DNA of 64,000 nucleotides from Pseudomonas sp. M30-35 (GCF_002163625.1 NZ_CP020892.1:930001-994000), one strand, 5' to 3'; shown: positions 26,292 through 35,454, counted from the first letter of the stretch. Made by a program: numbers and translations. The notes: generated from the sequence alone by a model not told the origin.

Positions 26292-27593
26292 TCAAGTGTC
26301 GGTTTCGGTCTTGGGTTGTTGCTTTTGTTGTTTGGGTTGCCCACCCAGATACCAGCCAAGCAGCCCCCAAACCGCAGCGCAGACTGCTCCGGCCAGCGCT
26401 GCGACCAATACGCCGTTAGCCAGGTTGTCGATCAGCGCCTTGGCCCAGGCGCTGGCGGCGTCACCGGCGCGGTAAACCACCGTGTCGATAAAGTTCTTAG
26501 CCTTGTATTTGGTCTGCGCATCGAGCGGTGCAAAGAGCATTTCCCGGCCCGGACGCACGAAGGCGTATTCACCTACGCGGCGTACAATCATCAAGGCGGC
26601 GAGCACGGCGAAGGTCGGTGCCAGCGCCAGGCCGATAAACCCCAGGCAGACTAAAAACGGCACGCCTGCGAGCAGGGCGCGAATATCAAAACGCTGAGCG
26701 ATGCGCCCGGTGATAAACAGCTGCGCGAGCAAAGATAGCGCTTGCACGGTAAAGTCGATCAGGCCAAATACACGGACTTGCTCGTTACGGTCGGTAAAGG
26801 TTTCGGCGACCAAGCGGGCCTGCTCGAAGTAGAGGAAGGTACTGGCGGTGGCAAGCAAAATCACAAATGCGCTGATACCCAATAAATAGGGGGAACGCAC
26901 CACCTGAGTGAAGCCACTAAAGGGGTTACCCAGGACCGGTTTTCGCGGGTTTTCATTACGTTCGGCGCCCGGTCTGCCTGCACCGCTTACCGCGCGCCAA
27001 CGCATCAGATAGCCCTTGCTCAGGAGTGCCAGTGCAAGCAGTAGCGCCGCACAAACCATTAAACCGCTTTCATCGAGCACATTAATCAATAGCGCGCCAA
27101 AGGCTGGGCCGATCAAGCCGCCGCAACTGGCGCCTGCCGCAATAAAGGCAAACAGGCGCTTGGCTTGCTGGCTGTCAAAGACATCGCTCATCAGGCTCCA
27201 GGCCACGGAAACCACGAACAAGTTGTAGACCGACAGCCACACATAAAAAGTGCGGGCCAGCCACACGTCGCGCTCGACCCAGCTAAATAGCGCTGCGAAG
27301 CCCAATAGATTCAGGATGAAAAAACCGTAGACCCAATCGATGTAGCGTTCGCGTGGTACATGCGAGTTGAGCCAGGCGAACAACGGCACGGCAATCAACA
27401 TCAGGACAAACGTCGCGCTAAATAGCCATTGCAGATTTTCCACACCGCCAACGATGCCCATCGCTTCGCGAATCGGGCGGAGCATGAAGTAGCCGCTGAA
27501 TAGACACAGAAACAAGGCAAAGCCGCTCAGCGCTGCCAGCAGCTCATGGGGTTTTGCATTAATGGCACTGGCTAGCTGTTGAACCCTCAGCAT
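26292..27593 (-). CDS. MFS membrane protein related to NTP/NDP exchange transporters
   Basis: This is a 433-aa membrane protein with about 12 TM segments in two halves, separated by a basic loop (SGAGRPGAERNENPRKPV, about residues 203-220). Segments such as GYFMLRPIREAMGIVGGVENL, SLMSDVFDSQQAKRLFAFIAAGASCGGLIGP and RPGREMLFAPLDAQTKYKAKNFIDTVVYRAGD are typical of the Npt1/Npt2-like group that includes the ATP/ADP translocases of intracellular bacteria; free-living members are of unknown substrate. The tail is charged (KQQKQQPKTETDT). The downstream aldo/keto reductase is on the same strand but separately spaced. Confidence 0.82.
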   Translation of the reverse strand: MLRVQQLASAINAKPHELLAALSGFALFLCLFSGYFMLRPIREAMGIVGGVENLQWLFSATFVLMLIAVPLFAWLNSHVPRERYIDWVYGFFILNLLGFAALFSWVERDVWLARTFYVWLSVYNLFVVSVAWSLMSDVFDSQQAKRLFAFIAAGASCGGLIGPAFGALLINVLDESGLMVCAALLLALALLSKGYLMRWRAVSGAGRPGAERNENPRKPVLGNPFSGFTQVVRSPYLLGISAFVILLATASTFLYFEQARLVAETFTDRNEQVRVFGLIDFTVQALSLLAQLFITGRIAQRFDIRALLAGVPFLVCLGFIGLALAPTFAVLAALMIVRRVGEYAFVRPGREMLFAPLDAQTKYKAKNFIDTVVYRAGDAASAWAKALIDNLANGVLVAALAGAVCAAVWGLLGWYLGGQPKQQKQQPKTETDT

Positions 27594-27633
27594 AAGCGCG
27601 GCAAGGGTTCAAAACGGGTGTGCGGCGTGGCCA

Positions 27634-28557
27634 TCAGCTAAATGCCTGAATAATCCGCTCGCGTAACGTCTCATCAGGCAATCGGCCCATGCCTGCCTTG
27701 ATGTTGTCGGTGACGTAGCGCGGCGTTGAGGTGGCCGGCAGCACTGCGGTCACCGCTGGGTTCGCGAGGATGAACTTGAGCAGCAGCTGCGCCCATGAAG
27801 TTGCATCGGTATCAATCGCCCAACCCGGTAACGACTGGCCTTTCATCTTGCTGAGTAGTTGACCGCGCATAAACGGTCGATTGACCAGCACGGCAATGCC
27901 GTTATCGGCACAGTACGGCAGCAGGTATTTCTCGGCATTGCGTTCGCCGATCGAGTAATTGAGTTGAACAAAGTCAGGTTTGTGTTTCTTCAGCGCCGCG
28001 AGCAAGTCGTCGTGCGCGGACTCCAGATAGTGGGTTATGCCTGTGTAGCGAATCTTGTCTTGCTCTTTTAGTTCGCCCATCAACTGCATCTGAGTCTGGG
28101 TGTCTTGCAGGTTGTGTACCTGCAGCAGAGCTACCTTGTCGGTCTGTAGTTTCTCCAGGCTGGAGTTGAATTGGGCAAGACCATTGTCGCGGCTGGTTGC
28201 TGATAGTTTGGTCGCCAGGAATGCCTTGCGCTGGGTATCGATACGTTTGAGTAACAAGCCGGTGACGGCCTCGGCGGTGCCGTAGCTTGGGGCGGTATCG
28301 ATAAGCGTTGCGCCACCGTTGATAAAGTTGCGCATGACCAAATCAAGCGGGTTAATCCCTGCTTCATTTGGGGTTACGTTAAAGGTGCGCGAGGTGCCCA
28401 TGCCAATAACCGGGAGCATTTCTCCACTGGCCGGTATTTTGCGCCGCAGTAATTGACTGGGCTCGCTGGCGAAGGCGAAGTTCGGTAGCAAAGGCGCTGC
28501 GGCGGCTAAACCAAGCAAGGCAGCGCTGCGCTGGATAAAGTGGCGACGGCTGGACAT
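27634..28557 (-). CDS. Tat-exported aldo/keto reductase
   Basis: This is a 307-aa aldo/keto reductase preceded by a twin-arginine signal (MSSRRHFIQRSAALLGLAAA, cut near FAFA at about 31). The start at 28557 follows AGGAGG by 5 nt; a longer frame is rejected. Features are GMGTSRTFNV, DTAPSYGTAEAVTG with the Asp and Tyr of the catalytic set, LLQVHNL with its His, and the C-terminal NADP site in TAVLPATSTPRYVTDN. The expected Lys is in FLATKLS. Export of an NADP enzyme is odd, because the periplasm has no NADPH unless it is folded with bound cofactor, as Tat permits. Confidence 0.88.
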   Translation of the reverse strand: MSSRRHFIQRSAALLGLAAAAPLLPNFAFASEPSQLLRRKIPASGEMLPVIGMGTSRTFNVTPNEAGINPLDLVMRNFINGGATLIDTAPSYGTAEAVTGLLLKRIDTQRKAFLATKLSATSRDNGLAQFNSSLEKLQTDKVALLQVHNLQDTQTQMQLMGELKEQDKIRYTGITHYLESAHDDLLAALKKHKPDFVQLNYSIGERNAEKYLLPYCADNGIAVLVNRPFMRGQLLSKMKGQSLPGWAIDTDATSWAQLLLKFILANPAVTAVLPATSTPRYVTDNIKAGMGRLPDETLRERIIQAFS

Positions 28558-28816
28558 GGGGTCCTCCTGGTGAATGGTGCGCAGCAGGCGCATCGTAGAA
28601 TCATAGTCTGATGACTACCCGCCATAGAACGCAGGACTGAACGAGTTGTTACTGGCTGTGTCGATTTATGCGATTGCAACCCTTTCAGTGTTTACCGTTT
28701 GCGCTTCCAGCGGCGTCACCGCTTGAAGGTGGTTGCTTTCAAACCACCGCGGCCGGGCAGGTATTCTCCAGTCACAATCAAATCTGCTGGGTGTTGGCTG
28801 AACCTCTGAAGCAGGT

Positions 28817-29737
28817 TCAGCTGACGGCTTCCAGCGCTTCGAGAAAGCTTTCAAGCACCAAGTGCGGACGACGACCTTTACGGGTCACTGCCGCTAAATT
28901 CAAATCATAGAAACGTGAGTCAGCTTTTAACGCGCGCAGGCGTCCTTGTTGCACCCATGCGCTGGCGTAGTGGTCGGGTAAGTAGCCGATGTAGCGCCCA
29001 GTCAGAATCAGGAACGCCATGCCTTCGCGGTCGGAGGCACTGGCGGTGCAGTTGAGCACTTGATAGTGCGTCTGTATTTCTGATGGCAAGCGAAAGGTTG
29101 GGGCGATAGCGTCTTGAGTGTTCAAGCGCTCATCGTCGAGTAGTTGATCGTCGGCATAAAACAGCGGGTGGCCGACTGCGCAATAGAGCAATGAGCGCTC
29201 ATCGTACAGGGGCTGGTAGTCGAGTCCCGAAAGGGCGCCAGATTGCGGTACCACACCAATATGCAAGCGCCCGTCGAGCACGCCTTGTTCCACTTCGCTG
29301 GGTGGCGTCATGCGGATATTGACCCGCACATCCGGGCCGCGCTCCTTGAGTCGCGAAAGGGCGTTGGTGATGCGCATGTGCTGCACGGTGACCAGGTTGT
29401 CGGTCAAGCCGATATTCAGTTCGCCACGCAGGTTCTGGTGCAGGCCGTTGACCTCTGTACGGAAGCTTTCCAGCGCGGCGAGTAATTGCTGAGTTGACTG
29501 AAACACCTCACGGCCTTCTTCAGTCAGGGCAAAACCGGCGCGCCCCCGCTGGCAGAGGCGCAGGCCCAAACGCTGTTCGAGGTCGCTCATTTGCTGGCTG
29601 ATTGCTGAGCGGCCTATGCCCAGCACGCTTTCGGCAGCCGAAAAACCGCCGGATTCAACGACGCTACGAAACAGTTTTAACAGGCGAATATCAAAATCGC
29701 TGACTTGGGCGAGCGGATCAGGGCGGCGAGTGCTCAT
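28817..29737 (-). CDS. bauR: LysR-family regulator of beta-alanine catabolism (BauR)
   Basis: This is a 306-aa LysR protein. The winged helix (residues about 16-75) reads DIRLLKLFRSVVESGGFSAA and IGRSAISQQMSDLEQRLG; the C-terminal effector domain follows. It is divergent from bauA with 121 bp between them, the arrangement of PA0133/bauR in P. aeruginosa as I recall. A 12-bp dyad (29754-29765) lies in that gap. The name rests on this synteny as well as the family. Confidence 0.88.
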   Translation of the reverse strand: MSTRRPDPLAQVSDFDIRLLKLFRSVVESGGFSAAESVLGIGRSAISQQMSDLEQRLGLRLCQRGRAGFALTEEGREVFQSTQQLLAALESFRTEVNGLHQNLRGELNIGLTDNLVTVQHMRITNALSRLKERGPDVRVNIRMTPPSEVEQGVLDGRLHIGVVPQSGALSGLDYQPLYDERSLLYCAVGHPLFYADDQLLDDERLNTQDAIAPTFRLPSEIQTHYQVLNCTASASDREGMAFLILTGRYIGYLPDHYASAWVQQGRLRALKADSRFYDLNLAAVTRKGRRPHLVLESFLEALEAVS

Positions 29738-29753
29738 TAGTTTAGTGGCCGGT

Positions 29754-29765
29754 TATCTAAAGATA
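29754..29765. promoter_or_regulatory. Candidate BauR operator
   Basis: A perfect short dyad TATCT-AA-AGATA lies between the divergent bauR and bauA, 17 bp before bauR's start. Position and symmetry suggest a LysR site; no binding data can be read here. Confidence 0.35.
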
Positions 29766-29858
29766 TGAAGAGTTGAGTTTTACCAACTTTATGCCCGTGG
29801 CACCTTTGATGGCAAGCGTACTTCACGTCCGAACATTGTCTTCTAGCGAGGCCGTCCC

Positions 29859-31205
29859 ATGAACATGCCCCAGACCGCTACTCTTCCGTTGACCAGCCAG
29901 CTCAAGCTGGATGCTCACTGGATGCCGTTTTCCGCCAACCGTAACTTCCATCGCGACCCACGTTTTATTGTGTCTGCCGAAGGCAGCTGGCTGACGGATG
30001 ACAAGGGGCGCAAAATCTACGACAGCCTTTCAGGGTTGTGGACATGCGGTGCCGGTCACTCGCGCAAAGAAATTCAGGAAGCGGTTGCCAAGCAGCTGGG
30101 CACACTCGATTACTCGCCAGGTTTCCAGTACGGCCACCCGTTGTCATTCCAGCTGGCCGAGCAAATTGCCGATTTGTTGCCTGCTGGTCTCGATCATGTG
30201 TTTTTCACCAGCTCTGGTTCCGAGTGTGCTGATACTTCAGTGAAAATGGCCAAAGCCTACTGGCGTTTGAAAGGTCAGCCAGCCAAGACCAAGTTCATCG
30301 GTCGTGCCCGTGGTTATCACGGGGTAAACATTGCCGGTACCAGCCTCGGTGGTATCAACGGCAACCGTAAAATGTACGGTCAGTTCATGGATGTCGATCA
30401 CCTGCCGCACACCCTGCAACCGGGCATGGCCTTCACCAAGGGCATGGCGCAAACGGGTGGCGTTGAGCTGGCCAATGAACTGCTCAAGTTGATCGAACTG
30501 CATGATGCGTCGAACATCGCCGCGGTCATCGTTGAGCCAATGTCGGGTTCAGCTGGCGTGCTGGTACCACCAGTGGGTTATCTGCAGCGTCTGCGTGAGA
30601 TCTGCACTCAGCACAACATCCTGCTGATTTTCGACGAGGTGATCACCGCCTTCGGTCGCATGGGTAAATGGTCGGGTGCTGAGTACTTCGGCGTGACACC
30701 AGACATCATGAACACGGCCAAGCAGATCACCAATGGTGCGGTACCGCTGGGCGCAGTGATTGCATCTAACGAAATCTATCAAACCTTTATGAACCAGCCA
30801 TCGCCCGAGCATATGGTTGAGTTCAGTCATGGTTATACCTACTCGGCGCACCCGGTTGCCTGTGCGGCGGGCCTGGCTTCGCTTGAGTTACTCAAGCGTG
30901 AAAACCTGGTGCAGCAATCGGCAGAAATCGAACCGCACTTTGCCAATGCGCTGCATGGCTTGAAAGGCGCTAAGCACGTTGTGGATATCCGCAACTGCGG
31001 TCTGGCTGGAGCCATCCAGTTGGCACCACGTGATGGTGATGCTGTTATTCGTCCGTTCGAAGCAGGCATGGCTCTATGGAAAGCTGGGTTCTATGTGCGC
31101 TTCGGTGGCGATACCCTGCAGTTTGGCCCAACCTTCAATGCCATGCGTGAAGACCTCGACCGGGTATTTGATGCCGTCGGCCAAGCGCTACAAGGTGTCG
31201 ATTAA
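29859..31205 (+). CDS. bauA: Beta-alanine:pyruvate aminotransferase (omega-amino acid transaminase)
   Basis: This is a 448-aa class III aminotransferase that moves the amino group of beta-alanine to pyruvate, giving malonate semialdehyde and alanine. The PLP features are FTSSGSECADTSVKMA, ARGYHGVN, VIVEPMSGSAGVL, IFDEVITAFGRMGKW and the PLP-binding Lys in TAKQITNGAVPLGAV (about residue 288). The start LDAHWMPFSANRNF is typical of Pseudomonas omega-aminotransferases. The stop TAA overlaps the start of bauB (TAATG), so the two are coupled. Confidence 0.95.
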   Translation: MNMPQTATLPLTSQLKLDAHWMPFSANRNFHRDPRFIVSAEGSWLTDDKGRKIYDSLSGLWTCGAGHSRKEIQEAVAKQLGTLDYSPGFQYGHPLSFQLAEQIADLLPAGLDHVFFTSSGSECADTSVKMAKAYWRLKGQPAKTKFIGRARGYHGVNIAGTSLGGINGNRKMYGQFMDVDHLPHTLQPGMAFTKGMAQTGGVELANELLKLIELHDASNIAAVIVEPMSGSAGVLVPPVGYLQRLREICTQHNILLIFDEVITAFGRMGKWSGAEYFGVTPDIMNTAKQITNGAVPLGAVIASNEIYQTFMNQPSPEHMVEFSHGYTYSAHPVACAAGLASLELLKRENLVQQSAEIEPHFANALHGLKGAKHVVDIRNCGLAGAIQLAPRDGDAVIRPFEAGMALWKAGFYVRFGGDTLQFGPTFNAMREDLDRVFDAVGQALQGVD

Positions 31206-31501
31206 TGCCTAAGCGTATGCAGGCGGTGCCAACCGTTCAGGTTGATAACAGCGATGTTATCGTGACTGAGTGGCGGTTTGCGCCGGGCAGCGAAACCGGT
31301 GCCCATCGTCATGCGTACGATTATGTGGTGGTGCCAATGACTGCGGGCACACTGCTGCTGGAAACGCCTGAGGGCGATAAGCATGCAACCTTGGTGGCTG
31401 GCCAAGCCTACTTTCGCAAAGCGGGCGTTGAGCACAATGTGGTCAACGCCAGCGAGCACGAAGTGGTGTTTGTCGAGACTGAGATTAAAGCAGCGCAGTA
31501 G
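31205..31501 (+). CDS. bauB: Cupin-domain protein of the bau operon
   Basis: This is a 98-aa single-domain cupin. The metal pattern is present: EWRFAPGSETGAHRHAYDYVVVPM gives G-(X)-HxH-(X)-E-type ligands, and KAGVEHNVVNASEHEVVFVE gives the second His. The ATG shares bases with the bauA stop codon. The exact role is unproven; the bauABCD operon order supports the name. Confidence 0.85.
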   Translation: MPKRMQAVPTVQVDNSDVIVTEWRFAPGSETGAHRHAYDYVVVPMTAGTLLLETPEGDKHATLVAGQAYFRKAGVEHNVVNASEHEVVFVETEIKAAQ

Positions 31502-31560
31502 ATTTTTTGGGGTCGCTACGGGCGATCCCTCACGTCACTTACCTTAGCGGGTTGGATTTA

Positions 31561-31590
31561 GCCGACCCCCTTAACGCCGACCCCCTTAAC
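31561..31590. repeat. Tandem 15-bp duplication between bauB and bauC
   Basis: GCCGACCCCCTTAAC occurs twice back to back (31561-31575 and 31576-31590), directly before the bauC ribosome site. It is probably a small slippage duplication. Confidence 0.9.
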
Positions 31591-31612
31591 ATAGTTGCTA
31601 ACGGAGAATTCC

Positions 31613-33109
31613 ATGAGCGTAGTTAATCACTTAATCCATGGCGAGGCAGTTGCTGGCACTGGCCGCACCGCTGATGTGTTCAATCCGTCTACAGGCGAGG
31701 TTATTCATCAGGTTGCATTGGCTGATCGCGCGACTATTCAGCAAGCAATCGACTCAGCCAAATCTGCTTTCCCGGCTTGGCGTAACACGCCGCCCGCCAA
31801 GCGTGCGCAGATCATGTTCCGCTTCAAGCAACTACTTGAGCAGCATGAAGACGCCATCTCGAAGATGATCAGTGAAGAACACGGCAAGACCCTTGAAGAT
31901 GCCGCCGGTGAATTGAAGCGCGGTATCGAGAACGTTGAGTACGCATGCGGCGCGCCAGAAATCCTCAAAGGCGAATACAACCGCAACGTGGGTCCGAATA
32001 TCGATGCCTGGAGCGACTTCCAACCCATCGGCGTAGTGGCCGGTATCACCCCGTTTAACTTCCCGGCGATGGTGCCGTTGTGGATGTATCCGCTGGCGAT
32101 CGTTTGCGGCAACTGCTTTATCCTCAAGCCATCCGAGCGCGATCCAAGCTCGACGCTGTATATCGCTCAGTTGCTGCAAGAAGCCGGTTTGCCAAAAGGT
32201 GTGATGAATGTTGTGCACGGCGACAAGGAAGCGGTTGATGCGCTGATCGAAGCGCCAGAAGTCAAAGCCTTGAGCTTTGTAGGTTCGACGCCGATTGCTG
32301 AATATATCTACGCCGAAGGCACCAAGCGCGGCAAGCGCGTTCAGGCACTGGGCGGCGCGAAAAACCATGCGGTGCTGATGCCGGATGCCGACCTTGATAA
32401 CGCTGTTAGCGCATTGATGGGCGCTGCTTACGGTTCGTGCGGTGAGCGTTGCATGGCTATTTCGGTTGCCGTTTGCGTAGGCGATCAAATTGCTGATGCG
32501 ATGATTAAAAAGCTGGTGCCGCAGATCAAGGCATTGAAAATCGGTGCTGGCACTTCAGCGGGTCTGGACATGGGCCCACTGGTGACTGGCGTTCACCGTG
32601 ACAAGGTCAAGGGCTATGTCGATGCGGGTGTTGCAGCCGGTGCGGAATTGGTTGTCGACGGTCGTGGTTATAGCGTTGCAGGCAACGAGAACGGTTTCTT
32701 CCTCGGTGGCTGTCTGTTCGACCGTGTAACACCTGAGATGAGCATTTATAAGGAAGAAATCTTCGGTCCAGTGCTCTGTGTGGTTCGCGTCAACAGCCTC
32801 GAAGAAGCCATGCAACTGATCAATGATCACGAGTACGGCAACGGTACTTGTATCTTCACCCGTGACGGTGAGTCTGCACGCTTGTTCTGTGACGAAATCG
32901 AAGTCGGCATGGTTGGCGTCAACGTGCCGCTGCCAGTGCCGGTCGCTTATCACAGCTTCGGCGGTTGGAAGCGCTCGCTGTTTGGCGACCTGCACGCCTA
33001 CGGTCCAGACGGTGTGCGGTTCTACACTCGTCGCAAAGCAATCACCCAGCGCTGGCCACAACGTGCTAGCCATGAAGCCGCTTCCTTTGCGTTCCCAAGC
33101 AACGGTTAA
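31613..33109 (+). CDS. bauC: CoA-acylating (methyl)malonate-semialdehyde dehydrogenase
   Basis: This is a 498-aa aldehyde dehydrogenase that converts malonate semialdehyde to acetyl-CoA. The ATG at 31613 follows GGAGA by 7 nt; an earlier TTG is rejected. Motifs are GITPFNFPAMVPLWM, the NAD-site FVGSTPIAEYIY and the catalytic Cys in GERCMAISVAV (about residue 285), the MmsA family form. It lacks the catalytic Glu of ordinary ALDHs, as expected for CoA-dependent members. The P. aeruginosa operon also has bauD, an amino-acid permease, which is missing here: the next gene is pnuC. Confidence 0.93.
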   Translation: MSVVNHLIHGEAVAGTGRTADVFNPSTGEVIHQVALADRATIQQAIDSAKSAFPAWRNTPPAKRAQIMFRFKQLLEQHEDAISKMISEEHGKTLEDAAGELKRGIENVEYACGAPEILKGEYNRNVGPNIDAWSDFQPIGVVAGITPFNFPAMVPLWMYPLAIVCGNCFILKPSERDPSSTLYIAQLLQEAGLPKGVMNVVHGDKEAVDALIEAPEVKALSFVGSTPIAEYIYAEGTKRGKRVQALGGAKNHAVLMPDADLDNAVSALMGAAYGSCGERCMAISVAVCVGDQIADAMIKKLVPQIKALKIGAGTSAGLDMGPLVTGVHRDKVKGYVDAGVAAGAELVVDGRGYSVAGNENGFFLGGCLFDRVTPEMSIYKEEIFGPVLCVVRVNSLEEAMQLINDHEYGNGTCIFTRDGESARLFCDEIEVGMVGVNVPLPVPVAYHSFGGWKRSLFGDLHAYGPDGVRFYTRRKAITQRWPQRASHEAASFAFPSNG

Positions 33110-33160
33110 GAAACGCGTGTTTCAGGGCTGCCTGAGCAGCCACTGAACCGTTAGCAAATA

Positions 33161-33188
33161 AAAAGACCCGTCATCTGGCGGGTCTTTT
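33161..33188 (+). terminator. Terminator of the bau operon
   Basis: A 10-bp stem, AAAAGACCCG (33161-33170) and CGGGTCTTTT (33179-33188), with an 8-nt loop and a T run, 51 nt after the bauC stop. Confidence 0.9.
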
Positions 33189-33210
33189 TTATCTGTGGTT
33201 TTTGAACGCT

Positions 33211-33275
33211 GGTGGACAAGCTTCGCGTTGTCACACCCTACTCGATCGGGTGGGCAGCGCGTTGTCGTACCCTGC
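33211..33275. repeat. REP pair (two units, minus orientation)
   Basis: Read on the minus strand, the first unit (33241-33211) begins GTAGGGTGTGACAACGCG and ends CTTGTCCACC. It matches the unit at 11838-11868 except for one base. The second (33275-33247) begins GCAGGGTACGACAACGCG. This is the same REP family as downstream of the copper chaperone, here between the bau terminator and the pnuC promoter. Confidence 0.7.
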
Positions 33276-33419
33276 CGGGAGATTACACATGTTAGCTGCC
33301 AGCTGTACGCCAAGGGCTCGCATTGAGTGATGCACGCGCAGTGATTTGCAGAGTTGGATACAATCGGCAAATTATAAGACTACAGCGTGGCGCACAGCTG
33401 CTCTGTCTCTGAGGTTTGT

Positions 33420-33986
33420 ATGTCGTCCCTTGAACTAGTAGCCGCCGCTCTCGGCGTAATTGCCGTGTGGCTGACGGTTAAACAGAACATCTGGTGCTGG
33501 CCGGTTGGGCTGGTGATGGTGTTGATGTACAGCTGGATCTTCTTCGAAGTAAAGCTCTATTCCGACATGCTACTGCAGGTTGTTTACGCCGCACTGCAAC
33601 TCTACGGCTGGTGGCAATGGACTCATGGCGGCGGCGATCATAACGGTCGTCAGATCAGTCGTTTGAGCGCAAAAGCCTTGGCCAGCAGCCTCTTACTGGG
33701 TGCGCTGGGTAGTGTCTCTCTGGGTTATGTGATGGCGACTCATACCGATGCGGCCTCGCCCTGGCTGGATGCAGCACTGACCGCGTTCAGCTTGGTTGCA
33801 CAAGTCTGGATGGCGCAGAAACGTCTGGAGTGCTGGGCGTTGTGGATCATTGTTGACGTTATCTTTGTCGGCCTGTTCATCAGCAAGGAGCTGTACCTGA
33901 CGGCTGGGTTGTATGCGCTGTTCACATTGTTGGCTGTACAAGGCTGGCGCAGCTGGCGGCGAACGCCTGAGTTTGCATACGCATGA
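33420..33986 (+). CDS. pnuC: Nicotinamide riboside transporter PnuC
   Basis: This is a 188-aa membrane protein of the PnuC family with about 7 TM segments. The start at 33420 has GAGG 5 nt upstream; a longer frame adds 11 residues of unlikely sequence. Family features are WLTVKQNIWCWPVGLVMVLMYSW, KLYSDMLLQVVYAALQLYGWWQW and the late WIIVDVIFVGLFISKELYLTAGLYALF. It brings in nicotinamide riboside by facilitated diffusion, trapped by phosphorylation. The kinase gene follows with an ATGA overlap. Confidence 0.93.
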   Translation: MSSLELVAAALGVIAVWLTVKQNIWCWPVGLVMVLMYSWIFFEVKLYSDMLLQVVYAALQLYGWWQWTHGGGDHNGRQISRLSAKALASSLLLGALGSVSLGYVMATHTDAASPWLDAALTAFSLVAQVWMAQKRLECWALWIIVDVIFVGLFISKELYLTAGLYALFTLLAVQGWRSWRRTPEFAYA

Positions 33987-34510
33987 AGGTGTTGGTGCTA
34001 ACCGGGCCAGAGTCGACCGGTAAAAGCTGGCTGGCAGCGACTCTGCAGGCGCAGTTTGGCGGCATCGTGGTTGGCGAGTATGTGCGCTATTTCATTGATC
34101 AACAGCAGCGCGACACATGTTATGCAGACATCTCAACCATCGCTCTGGGGCAGCTTGATTGGGAAGATAAGGCCCGCGCCGAGCGGCCTGAACTGTTGAT
34201 TCTCGACACTCATCTGCTGAGCAATTTGTTGTGGAGCCGTGAGCTATTTGGCGATTGCCCGGCGTGGATAGAAGATGCGCTGTTAGCGCGCCGCTATGAT
34301 TTGAACCTACTGCTCGACCCACAAGGTGTGCCTTGGGTTGACGATGGTCAGCGCTGCCAGCCGCAATTGGCTGAGCGTGTGCAGTTCTTTGAACAATGTC
34401 GCGACTGGTTAGTGCGCCACCAACAGCGATATATCACCCTGCAAGGTAACTGGTCGGAGCGCCAACAACACGCATTGAGCAGTGTGCAGCAATGGTTAGC
34501 GCAGAGCTAA
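33983..34510 (+). CDS. NadR-type nicotinamide riboside kinase
   Basis: This is a 175-aa P-loop kinase (AAA_28 type) with Walker A GPESTGKS at residues 8-15, matching the ribosylnicotinamide kinase domain of NadR. LLILDTHLLSNLLWSRELFG and LLLDPQGVPWVDDGQR are the other kinase motifs. It has neither the NMN adenylyltransferase nor the helix-turn-helix domain of enterobacterial NadR. ATGA overlap with pnuC shows coupling: the kinase traps the imported riboside as NMN. Confidence 0.88.
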   Translation: MKVLVLTGPESTGKSWLAATLQAQFGGIVVGEYVRYFIDQQQRDTCYADISTIALGQLDWEDKARAERPELLILDTHLLSNLLWSRELFGDCPAWIEDALLARRYDLNLLLDPQGVPWVDDGQRCQPQLAERVQFFEQCRDWLVRHQQRYITLQGNWSERQQHALSSVQQWLAQS

Positions 34511-34540
34511 GAGGCTGCGTCTGTGGGACATGGTTTCAGG

Positions 34541-35266
34541 TTAGTGTTGCCATTTTTGAAAGATAGCGTGCAGTTCGCCGTTATCTTTCAAGCGTTGCAG
34601 TGCGCTCGCGAATCTTTGTGAATTTTGTTCGTCGCCTTTATTGAAGGCAACGTAGCGCGGCATTTCGACCAGTGCGCGCGGTAAAATTCGAACCTTGGAC
34701 TCTGAGTTTTGCTCATGCACGAAATACATCAGCTGAGTTTTGTCTCCGACGATGATGTCGATTCTGCCTGCCAATAGCATCGATACCAATTGTCTGGGGT
34801 TTTTGGCGCTGGTGTCCCGCGAAAGCTCTGCATGGTCAAAGTTTGTGGCATAGGCATAGCCTCGAACTTGACCCACCACATAGGGCATTAAGTCATTGAG
34901 GCTTTGCCAATCAGTGATGGCGGTTTTATGGGTCGTCATAAATACCGTAGAGCCGCTACGTAACGGGCCTACAAGAAGGTTTTTATCCTTGCGCTCTGCT
35001 GTACCAGCAAAAGCAAATGCCAGATTGGCGTCATGCTGCTCAAGCATTTGCTTAACGCGTTGCCAAGGGTACAGACGTATTCTGAAATCCAGCTTTGCTT
35101 CGTTCAGAACTGCGCTTACCAGGTCAACATCCAGGCCTATTGGTGTTTCGCTATGAGCTTGAGTAAAGCTGTAGGGCGCAAATTGTTCATCGGCAACCGC
35201 CAGCAATGGGGCCGCATATGCTGACACGCTGAGGCACAGCAACAGACCAATAAACAGGTAGCGCAT
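34541..35266 (-). CDS. Periplasmic SBP_bac_3-type substrate-binding protein
   Basis: This is a 241-aa exported binding protein (signal peptide cut near AYAAPL at about residue 18). The start at 35266 has GGAG 6 nt upstream. The fold opens LLAVADEQFAPYSF, then PIGLDVDLVSAVLNEAKL and RLYPWQRVKQML, the form common in Pseudomonas proteins of unknown ligand related to amino-acid receptors. LLAGRIDIIVGDKTQLMYFV and the tail GELHAIFQKWQ are typical. No permease or sensor gene adjoins. Confidence 0.85.
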   Translation of the reverse strand: MRYLFIGLLLCLSVSAYAAPLLAVADEQFAPYSFTQAHSETPIGLDVDLVSAVLNEAKLDFRIRLYPWQRVKQMLEQHDANLAFAFAGTAERKDKNLLVGPLRSGSTVFMTTHKTAITDWQSLNDLMPYVVGQVRGYAYATNFDHAELSRDTSAKNPRQLVSMLLAGRIDIIVGDKTQLMYFVHEQNSESKVRILPRALVEMPRYVAFNKGDEQNSQRFASALQRLKDNGELHAIFQKWQH

Positions 35267-35454
35267 AGTGAGCTCCAACTGGCCTTAAGTAGGATTAAGC
35301 CAATTTGCAATACGTACAGAGGCTAGCTAATGCTGGCGAATATGTGCAGTTTGCGCTGGAGAAGACCGGATCTAATTCAAGAATTGTGAACAGAGCGGCT
35401 GCTGGGAGCCATACCTGTGCGGGCTGAAGAGTTCGAGCCCGCTTCGGTGGTGGG

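Noticed and set aside
33276-33419. Riboswitch upstream of pnuC
   Set aside because: The 144-bp leader holds part of a REP region and no convincing terminator or sequester hairpin before the start.
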